DNA of 5,168 nucleotides from positions 1-5,168 of the forward strand of contig JAOXRV010000195.1 in the NCBI GenBank assembly GCA_025800435.1. The letters run 5' to 3'. Made by a program: the position numbers and the translations under genes. The DNA is from Cellvibrionaceae bacterium. GTDB lineage: Bacteria; Pseudomonadota; Gammaproteobacteria; Pseudomonadales; Cellvibrionaceae. Shown piece by piece: positions 1-4,705 of the stretch. Positions within the stretch are counted from its first letter, which is position 1; each line of letters begins with the position of its first letter. A model generated the notes under the pieces. The model was not told where the DNA came from, ran no database searches, and was given only the letters and a program-made list of their open reading frames with translations.

Positions 1-75
1 ATGGAGCTTCAGGCCCTGCTCAGCGAAGTAGAGCCCAAACGCCACAAGCTGGGCAACCAGCTTTCACAACCCTGA
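1..75 (+). other. Upstream-frame fragment, probably part of the DUF3426 gene before a frame break
   Basis: This stretch is open from the left edge in frame 1 and reads MELQALLSEVEPKRHKLGNQ plus four residues before a TGA at 73-75. The composition (acidic, E/L/P/Q) resembles the linker of the DUF3426 protein that continues in frame 2, and LLSEVEP recalls the LLNEDD and MEELQPQ segments found later in that protein. Frame 2 is closed by a TAG at 29-31, so the parent gene cannot come from the left in frame 2. I infer that this is the same gene before a one-base frame change somewhere between about 32 and 73. The ATG at position 1 is then probably an internal methionine, not a start. It could instead be the tail of a different upstream gene; sequence left of the window would decide. 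Confidence 0.5.
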
Positions 76-130
76 ACCCGAAGTAAACAACCCTGAGCCC
101 GAAGTAAACAGCCCTGAGTCGCAGATAAGC
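68..130 (+). repeat. 21-bp tandem repeat, about three copies, coding for a 7-residue unit
   Basis: Copies lie at 68-88, 89-109 and 110-130. The first two differ at one base (20 of 21 identical), and the third matches the second at 14 of 21. In frame 2 the unit reads NPEPEVN, NPEPEVN, SPESQIS. Frame 1 meets a TGA in every copy and frame 3 a TAA in the first two, so only frame 2 is compatible with coding. It lies in the acidic linker of the DUF3426 protein, where length variation is presumably tolerated. Confidence 0.85.
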
Positions 131-175
131 GAACCCTGCCCAGCAGAGCCCGATACTGAAACAGAGTGCCCAGAG

Positions 176-1369
176 TTGGATCTTGAGCGAATTAGCCACG
201 AGCCCACACCCGGCCTAAAAGTACAGAGCCAGCCGGAGCTGGTGTTCGACAACACCAATATCAGCGTCACCAGCAGCCACCAACTGGAGGCGGACCACCC
301 GCCCACCGAAGCGCAAGACCTGGATGCCGAAGCCTGGGCCATGGAACTGCTTAACGAAGACGACAGCGCCCAGCCCACTGACGACGAACCGCGCTTTAGC
401 GATGATGACACCAAAGACTTCAAGCACCAACCCAGCGGCCCCAAGGCGTTAACCCAAGCCATTAAAGCCGAACAACTGGAAGACCAAGACGAGGCAGGGC
501 AAGACGAGGCTTGGGCGGTCAATATGATTATGGAGGAGCTTCAGCCCCAAGCTGAAGAGCCTGTTGACAGCAGGCCTGAACTAGAACCAGAAGCCGAGAC
601 CATAGCCAAAATGGTTATGACCAGCGAGGTAAGCAAAGAGACCGCCGAGTCTGAGTTTCCAACCAGTGAACCAAGCGGGCAGAAAGACGACGAGACCGAA
701 CTGAGTTTGACCCCGATCGACGATAAAGTGGAGCCCCTTATTACTATCGGCGACAACAAAGCCGAGCTGGAAGCGGCGCCGCGCAAACCGAAGAAGCGAC
801 GCAAAAAGAAAACCAAAAACCAAGCCGACCAAAGCAAATCGGAAATGATCGCCGGTATTGAACCGGAGCCGCTGGAAATGCAGTTTGCCGCCAATGTTCG
901 CAATTATCGCTGGCTCTGGGCTGTGGCTTGTGTTGTTGCAGCCGCTGTCCTTATCGCTCAGCTGGCCTGGCTCAAATACGATCAACTCAATCGCTTAGAG
1001 CCCTACCGCAGCTATTATGGGCTCGCCTGTAAAATGCTGAACTGTGAGCTGCCCCCGCAAATTGACCTAAAGCGGCTCAAGACCTCCAAATTGGTGGTTC
1101 GCAGCCACCCAGAGGCAGACAACGCCCTGATTGTCGAAATGGTGATACTGAATACCGCCCAATTCGAGCAAGAATTCCCGAAAATTGAACTGAGCTTTAA
1201 TGATATCGATGGCAAACCCGTCGCCAGCAGGGTGTTTACGCCCGCCGAATATCTGGCCGGAGAGCTGGCCGGGGCCAAACTGATGCCAATTAAGCGCCCC
1301 ATCCACCTATTACTCAATATTATCGACCCGGGTAAAAACGCCACTAATTATCGGGTGCGGGTGATTTAG
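176..1369 (+). CDS. DUF3426 (zinc-ribbon/DUF3426 family) single-pass membrane protein, 5' end missing or frame-broken
   Basis: Function is unknown. Coordinates give the part readable from the first canonical start codon (TTG at 176), but I doubt that this is the real start. It has no Shine-Dalgarno sequence, and the same frame is open back to 32 and includes the NPEPEVN repeats. Numbered from 176 (397 residues), the layout is: acidic low-complexity linker 1-200 with two DxEAWAxxLL / DEAWAxxMI motifs (W54, W113); a basic patch 203-214 (RKPKKRRKKKTK); one hydrophobic helix about 246-266; and the DUF3426 domain about 267-397 with YRSYYGLACKMLNCELPP (C285, C290), DLKRLKTSKLVVRSHPE and PAEYLAGELAG. 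The basic patch before the helix predicts a cytoplasmic N-terminus and a periplasmic C-terminal domain. Family members normally begin with a CxxC zinc ribbon, which is absent here. The family assignment rests on these C-terminal motifs and on the position upstream of dusB. Confidence 0.85.
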   Translation: MDLERISHEPTPGLKVQSQPELVFDNTNISVTSSHQLEADHPPTEAQDLDAEAWAMELLNEDDSAQPTDDEPRFSDDDTKDFKHQPSGPKALTQAIKAEQLEDQDEAGQDEAWAVNMIMEELQPQAEEPVDSRPELEPEAETIAKMVMTSEVSKETAESEFPTSEPSGQKDDETELSLTPIDDKVEPLITIGDNKAELEAAPRKPKKRRKKKTKNQADQSKSEMIAGIEPEPLEMQFAANVRNYRWLWAVACVVAAAVLIAQLAWLKYDQLNRLEPYRSYYGLACKMLNCELPPQIDLKRLKTSKLVVRSHPEADNALIVEMVILNTAQFEQEFPKIELSFNDIDGKPVASRVFTPAEYLAGELAGAKLMPIKRPIHLLLNIIDPGKNATNYRVRVI

Positions 1370-1387
1370 GCCGCGCTTAAGCCTAAA
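1365..1387 (+). other. Short inverted repeat over the DUF3426 stop codon
   Basis: TTTAGGC (1365-1371) pairs perfectly with GCCTAAA (1381-1387) around a 9-base loop, and the TAG stop at 1367-1369 lies in the left arm. No T-run follows; the downstream sequence is A-rich. It is therefore not a standard intrinsic terminator on the + strand. It may be a weak 3'-end structure or chance. Confidence 0.3.
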
Positions 1388-1393
1388 GACCCG

Positions 1394-1425
1394 AAATCGA
1401 TCAAAAAAACAGCAAATCGAACAAA
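1394..1425 (+). repeat. 12-bp direct repeat, two copies 20 bp apart, upstream of the dusB-fis promoter
   Basis: AAATCGATCAAA (1394-1405) and AAATCGAACAAA (1414-1425) match at 11 of 12 positions. They are spaced 20 bp start to start, close to two helical turns, so a protein could meet both on one DNA face. They sit in an A-rich stretch directly upstream of the likely -35 region. This is where an activator site, Fis autoregulatory sites or an UP element would be expected. Neither copy is a good match to the 15-bp Fis core, so the binding partner is unknown. Confidence 0.5.
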
Positions 1426-1432
1426 TTCCCAC

Positions 1433-1470
1433 TTCCCTAAGTAGGGGCTCTGCGGGTATTATATGCGCCC
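1433..1470 (+). promoter_or_regulatory. Candidate sigma-70 promoter for dusB-fis with GC-rich discriminator
   Basis: TATTAT at 1457-1462 is a five-of-six match to the -10 consensus. A weak -35 (TTCCCT, 1433-1438) lies 18 bp upstream, and A-rich DNA precedes it. Immediately after the -10 comes TATGCGCCC, which puts GCGCCC at the discriminator just before the expected start near 1469-1470. GC-rich discriminators are typical of promoters under stringent (ppGpp/DksA) control, including rRNA promoters and E. coli fis. A start here gives a leader of about 65 bases. The poor -35 is the main weakness; an activator could compensate. Confidence 0.45.
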
Positions 1471-1481
1471 TTTTTCAGGGG

Positions 1482-1503
1482 GGCCGGATACACAAACCCG
1501 GCC
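1482..1503 (+). promoter_or_regulatory. GC-rich hairpin in the dusB leader
   Basis: GGCCGG (1482-1487) and CCGGCC (1498-1503) form a perfect 6-bp stem with a 10-base loop (ATACACAAAC). It lies between the proposed transcription start and the dusB TTG start, ending 30 bases before it. No T-run follows, so it is not a terminator. It could stabilise the leader or tune translation; the structure is seen, the role is inference. Confidence 0.4.
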
Positions 1504-1522
1504 ACCGATTGACCACAGCAGC

Positions 1523-1536
1523 GGGATACACACTTG
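1523..1536 (+). promoter_or_regulatory. Weak ribosome binding site and TTG start of dusB
   Basis: GGGA at 1523-1526 lies 7 bases before TTG at 1534. An in-frame TGA at 1510-1512 limits the upstream extension, and no other ATG, GTG or TTG lies between it and 1534. The next in-frame ATG (1585) is in the conserved APMAG motif, too late for a start. The TTG is thus the only sensible start, and initiation should be modest. Confidence 0.7.
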
Positions 1537-2577
1537 TTCGACCTAGGCCCATACCAGATCCAAAGCCCAGCCGTGCTGGCGCCCATGGCTGGCATTACAG
1601 ATTTGCCTTTTCGACGCCTCTGTCGCGTTCGGGGGGCGGGTTTGGTCACGGCCGAAATGCTCACCGCCGATACCAAGCTGTGGCACAGCCGCAAATCCCA
1701 GCAGCGTTTAATTCAAGCGGACGAAGCCGAACCCCGGGCTGTACAAATTGCCGGCGCCGAGCCTATGCAGCTGGCCGAGGCCGCCCGGGCCTGCGTTGCT
1801 CACGGCGCCCAAGTTATTGATATCAATATGGGTTGCCCCGCCAAAAAAGTCTGCAATAAGGCCGCCGGCTCCGCCCTGTTGCGAGATGAAAAGCTGGTCG
1901 CCGAGATTCTTGAGGCCGTGGTCAAGGCGGTTGCCGTACCCGTTACCCTAAAAATTCGCACCGGCTGGTCTACTGACGAGCGCAACGGCCCCAGCATTGC
2001 CAAGCTGGCCCAAGAGGCCGGCATCGCCGCCCTCACCGTACACGGCCGCAGCCGCGCCTGCCGTTTTAAGGGCGAGGCCGAGTACGACACCATCGCCAAC
2101 ATTGTGCAGGCGCTGGATATACCGGTGATCGCCAACGGCGATATCAACAGCCCAGCCAAGGCCAAGGCCGTACTTGATTACACCGGCGCCGCCGCCGTTA
2201 TGATAGGCCGCGCCGCCCAGGGCCGCCCTTGGATCTTTGCCGAAATTGAGCACTATCTAAATACCGGCGAGCAGCTGGCGGCCCCCAGTGCCAGCCAAAT
2301 TAAAGCCACTATTAACGAACACCTTAAGGCCCTGCACCAACACTATGGTGATTACCTCGGGGTTCGTATCGCCCGCAAGCATATGGGCTGGTACCTACAA
2401 ACCCTAAGCGATTTACAACTGGCCCCGGCCGCTTTTCTAACTGAGCAGCGCCGTGCCTTTAACCTGCTGGAAAGCAGTGACCAGCAACATTTTCTTGTCG
2501 ATACATTATTCACCCATGTAATCGACACCCTTTACAAGACTCGTAATACCCAATCTAAAGAGGAACAAGCCGCATGA
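1534..2577 (+). CDS. dusB: tRNA-dihydrouridine synthase B
   Basis: This FMN enzyme reduces a D-loop uridine of tRNA to dihydrouridine with NADPH (position 17 in E. coli). It acts in the cytoplasm. The 347-residue product starts at TTG and aligns over its length with E. coli DusB, a little over 320 residues. The TIM-barrel synthase domain covers about 10-245 and the helical tRNA-binding domain about 250-335. Visible motifs are APMAGITD (16-23, FMN site), DINMGCPAKKV (96-106) with the catalytic Cys101, LKIRTGW (139-145) with Lys140, TVHGR (168-172) with His170, ANGDI (200-204) and MIGRAAQGRPW (223-233), which bind the FMN phosphate. GCPAKKV and RACRF favour DusB over DusA or DusC. It is the first gene of the dusB-fis unit and its stop overlaps the fis start. 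All key residues are present. Confidence 0.97.
   Translation: MFDLGPYQIQSPAVLAPMAGITDLPFRRLCRVRGAGLVTAEMLTADTKLWHSRKSQQRLIQADEAEPRAVQIAGAEPMQLAEAARACVAHGAQVIDINMGCPAKKVCNKAAGSALLRDEKLVAEILEAVVKAVAVPVTLKIRTGWSTDERNGPSIAKLAQEAGIAALTVHGRSRACRFKGEAEYDTIANIVQALDIPVIANGDINSPAKAKAVLDYTGAAAVMIGRAAQGRPWIFAEIEHYLNTGEQLAAPSASQIKATINEHLKALHQHYGDYLGVRIARKHMGWYLQTLSDLQLAPAAFLTEQRRAFNLLESSDQQHFLVDTLFTHVIDTLYKTRNTQSKEEQAA
2561..2577 (+). promoter_or_regulatory. fis ribosome binding site inside the dusB end, with ATGA overlap
   Basis: AGGA (2561-2564, within AAAGAGGAA) lies 9 bases before the fis ATG at 2574. The dusB TGA (2575-2577) shares bases with that ATG. This four-base overlap is typical of translational coupling, so fis output should follow dusB translation, although the site is strong enough for independent initiation. 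Confidence 0.75.
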
Positions 2578-2885
2578 ACAGCGCAGAAACCTTCGTAACC
2601 GAAGCGCCGATTGACAACAGCCGCACCGAGACCAGCCAGCTGACCGACACCAGCCGCAACCAGTCTCTGCGCGACAGCGTTGAAATTGCGATGGAAAACT
2701 ATTTCCGCAATTTGGAAGGCCAGAGCGTCACCGATGTGTACGAACTGGTAATGAACGAAGTGGAAGCCCCGATGCTGGAAGTCATCATGAAGCACACCCG
2801 CCACAACCAGACTAAGGCCGCTCAGGTCTTGGGCCTAAACCGTGGCACCCTGCGTAAAAAACTCAAGCAGTACGGTTTGCTTTAA
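2574..2885 (+). CDS. fis: DNA-binding protein Fis (nucleoid-associated regulator)
   Basis: Fis is a homodimeric nucleoid protein that bends DNA, activates rRNA and tRNA promoters during fast growth, and assists site-specific recombination. The product has 103 residues against 98 in E. coli, the extra length being in the variable N-terminus. Residues 1-30 form the flexible, poorly conserved arm. The dimerisation helices run about 31-75 (SLRDSVEIAMENYFRNLEG, then VYELVMNEVEAPMLEVIM). The C-terminal helix-turn-helix covers about 79-99 (NQTKAAQVLGLNRGTLRKKL). The DNA-contacting residues equivalent to E. coli N84, R85, T87, R89 and K90 are present as N89, R90, T92, R94 and K95. It is likely translationally coupled to dusB and growth-phase controlled through the promoter upstream of dusB. 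Confidence 0.98.
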   Translation: MNSAETFVTEAPIDNSRTETSQLTDTSRNQSLRDSVEIAMENYFRNLEGQSVTDVYELVMNEVEAPMLEVIMKHTRHNQTKAAQVLGLNRGTLRKKLKQYGLL

Positions 2886-2896
2886 TTCCCCAGCAC

Positions 2897-2910
2897 AGGA
2901 CACCCACATG
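2897..2910 (+). promoter_or_regulatory. purH ribosome binding site fixing the start at 2908
   Basis: AGGA at 2897-2900 lies 7 bases before ATG at 2908. The reading frame is open further left to an ATG at 2842 inside fis, but that would add 22 residues unlike PurH and lacks a binding site. The product from 2908 (527 residues) matches the usual PurH length of about 529. Confidence 0.85.
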
Positions 2911-4491
2911 AGCTCAAGCAATGACCAGGGCCTGGTAGCGGTCAAACGCGCTTTAATCAGCGTGTCTGATAAAACCGGCATCGTCGAATTTGCCAAGCAG
3001 TTGAGCGCACTCGGCGTTGAACTGCTATCCACCGGAGGCACCTACCGTCTGCTGCAAGACAACGGCGTTGCCGTTACCGAAGTATCCAGCTACACCGGTT
3101 TTCCGGAGATGATGGACGGCCGGGTCAAAACCCTGCACCCCAAAGTGCACGGTGGCATTCTCGGCCGTCGCGGCCAAGACGATGCAGCGATGGCCGAGCA
3201 CGGTATCGATGCCATTGATATGGTAGTGGTCAACCTCTACCCCTTTGAGCAAACCGTTGCCAAGGATGACTGCAGCCTGGAAGACGCCATCGAAAATATC
3301 GATATCGGCGGCCCCACCATGGTGCGCGCTGCGGCCAAAAACAATGCCTTTGTCAACATCGTGGTTAACGCCGGCGACTACGACAATATTATTGCCCAAA
3401 TGCAGGCCAATAATGGCGCCACCAGTCAAGCTACCCGCTTTGATCTGGCCATTAAAGCCTATGAGCACACCGCCGCCTACGATGGCGCTATCGCCAATTA
3501 CTTTGGCCGCCTAGTACCTGGTGGTAACGATAAATTTGCACGTACCTTTAACACCCAATTTATCAAAGCCCAGGATATGCGCTACGGTGAAAACTCTCAC
3601 CAAGACAGCGCCTTTTATGTAGAGAAAACCCCCGCCGCCGGCACCATTGCCAGCGCCAGCCAACTGCAAGGTAAAGAGCTCTCTTACAATAATATCGCCG
3701 ATACCGACGCCGCCCTGGAAACCGTTAAACTGTTTGACCAGCCCGCCTGTGTGATCGTCAAGCACGCCAACCCCTGTGGGGTGGCCGTGGCGGACAACAT
3801 CGGCAAGGCCTACGAACTGGCCTTTGCCACCGACCCAGAATCCGCCTTTGGCGGCATTATCGCCTTTAACCGCGAACTGGATGCCGACACCGCCAGCGCT
3901 ATTTGTGCCAAGCAGTTTGTCGAGGTGATTATCGCGCCCAGCATCAGCTTGGCGGCGCGCGAAGCGGTGGCCGAGAAGAAGAACGTACGCCTGCTGCAGT
4001 CTGGCCAATGGGGCGACAGCGCACCCAGCTTTGACTTTAAACGCGTGGCCGGCGGCCTGCTGGTACAAGACCGCGACCTGGCCATGGTCGGCGCTGGCGA
4101 CCTGAAAGTGGTGACCAAACGCGCCCCCAGCGAAGAAGAAATTGGCGATCTGTTGTTTAGCTGGAAAGTGGCCAAGATGGTTAAATCCAACGCCATTGTC
4201 TACGCTAAGAACGGCCAGACCATCGGCGTTGGTGCCGGCCAGATGAGCCGGGTTAACTCTGCCCGTATCGCCGCCATTAAGGCCGAACACGCCGGCCTTG
4301 AAGTAAAAGGCAGCTGCATGGCTTCCGATGCCTTCTTTCCCTTCCGCGATGGTATCGACAATGCGGCCGAGGTGGGCATTAGCTGTGTGATTCAGCCCGG
4401 CGGTTCGATTCGGGATGAAGAAGTGATTGCGGCGGCGGATGAGGCCGGAATGGCAATGGTGTTCACCTCAACTCGCCACTTCCGCCATTAA
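2908..4491 (+). CDS. purH: Bifunctional AICAR transformylase / IMP cyclohydrolase PurH
   Basis: PurH carries out the last two steps of de novo purine synthesis: formylation of AICAR by 10-formyl-tetrahydrofolate to FAICAR, then ring closure to IMP. The product is 527 residues. The N-terminal MGS-like cyclohydrolase domain (about 10-150) shows SVSDKTG, STGGTYRLL (41-49), RVKTLHPKVHGG (72-83), NLYPFEQTV (109-117) and DIGGPTMVRAAAKN (132-145). The C-terminal transformylase domain (about 200-527) shows RYGENSHQ (225-232), VKHANPCG with the catalytic Lys285-His286 pair, DPESAFGG (309-316), SNAIVY and GAGQMSRV (to 449), SDAFFPFRDGID (473-484), QPGGSIRDEEV (496-506) and the terminal STRHFRH. Nothing essential is missing. 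It follows fis by 22 bp with no visible promoter, so read-through from dusB-fis is likely. Its stop codon is inside the left arm of a large palindrome. Confidence 0.98.
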   Translation: MSSSNDQGLVAVKRALISVSDKTGIVEFAKQLSALGVELLSTGGTYRLLQDNGVAVTEVSSYTGFPEMMDGRVKTLHPKVHGGILGRRGQDDAAMAEHGIDAIDMVVVNLYPFEQTVAKDDCSLEDAIENIDIGGPTMVRAAAKNNAFVNIVVNAGDYDNIIAQMQANNGATSQATRFDLAIKAYEHTAAYDGAIANYFGRLVPGGNDKFARTFNTQFIKAQDMRYGENSHQDSAFYVEKTPAAGTIASASQLQGKELSYNNIADTDAALETVKLFDQPACVIVKHANPCGVAVADNIGKAYELAFATDPESAFGGIIAFNRELDADTASAICAKQFVEVIIAPSISLAAREAVAEKKNVRLLQSGQWGDSAPSFDFKRVAGGLLVQDRDLAMVGAGDLKVVTKRAPSEEEIGDLLFSWKVAKMVKSNAIVYAKNGQTIGVGAGQMSRVNSARIAAIKAEHAGLEVKGSCMASDAFFPFRDGIDNAAEVGISCVIQPGGSIRDEEVIAAADEAGMAMVFTSTRHFRH

Positions 4492-4630
4492 TCACGTTTT
4501 AAGGGGCATCTTTGCGCCTCTGACTGCGTTGCTTCGGTGCTCGGTTGGTCACGTACTACTCGTACGCTCCCGCCCTGTGCTCCGAGGCGCCTTGTCAGAG
4601 ACGCAAATCTACCCCTTAAAACGCGATTAA
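4488..4630. repeat. 143-bp imperfect palindrome between purH and purD (large REP/MITE-like hairpin)
   Basis: Outer arms 4488-4524 and 4594-4630 are reverse complements at 32 of 37 positions. They start TTAATC and end GATTAA, and share CGTTTTAAGGGG and TTTGCG blocks. An inner stem CGTAC (4552-4556) / GTACG (4562-4566) has the same centre, 4559. The 27-base segments between pair partly if a one-base bulge is allowed (for example GCTTCGGTGCTC with the complement of GTGCTCCGAGGC). TTAA sits at both ends, which could be a target duplication, but TTAA is itself palindromic so this is not proof. The element begins in the last purH codon and includes its stop. It carries no gene; short open frames across it look like shadows. 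As RNA it would form one long hairpin that could protect the purH 3' end or limit read-through into purD. Confidence 0.85.
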
Positions 4631-4692
4631 CTAGCTTTGGGGTCAGGCTTTTGGTTATTTTTTTAGTTCTCGTTTTACGTCTATTATTTGAC

Positions 4693-4705
4693 AGGTTTTT
4701 GTATG
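4693..4705 (+). promoter_or_regulatory. purD ribosome binding site and ATG start
   Basis: AGG at 4693-4695 (in ACAGGT) lies 7 bases before ATG at 4703. The encoded N-terminus MNILVIGSGGREHA matches the start of the PurD family exactly in position, which fixes the start. The 72 bases between the palindrome and this ATG are T-rich. I see only a stray -10-like TATTAT (4682-4687) without a good -35, so a purD promoter is not established. Confidence 0.8.

Noticed and set aside
1401..1415. A-rich 15-mer tested as a Fis autoregulatory site
   Set aside because: It has the outer G and C and one correct half, but the second Y-R step required by the Fis core is missing. This is too weak to call.
2842..2907. 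Upstream extension of purH to an ATG inside fis
   Set aside because: It would overlap fis, lacks a ribosome binding site, and the extra 22 residues do not resemble PurH. The ATG at 2908 has AGGA at correct spacing.
3511..4290. Long open frame on the minus strand opposite purH (259 codons)
   Set aside because: It lies wholly over conserved PurH coding sequence, has repetitive G/A/V-rich composition typical of an antisense shadow, and matches nothing I recognise.
4601..4607. ACGCAAA resembling a PurR half-site, with TTTGCG mirrored at 4511-4516
   Set aside because: A PurR operator is a compact 16-bp palindrome. These half-sites are 84 bases apart and simply belong to the arms of the large palindrome.
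4688..4693. Perfect TTGACA -35-like hexamer just before purD
   Set aside because: It overlaps the purD ribosome binding site, so any transcript from it would begin inside the coding region. It cannot serve purD.
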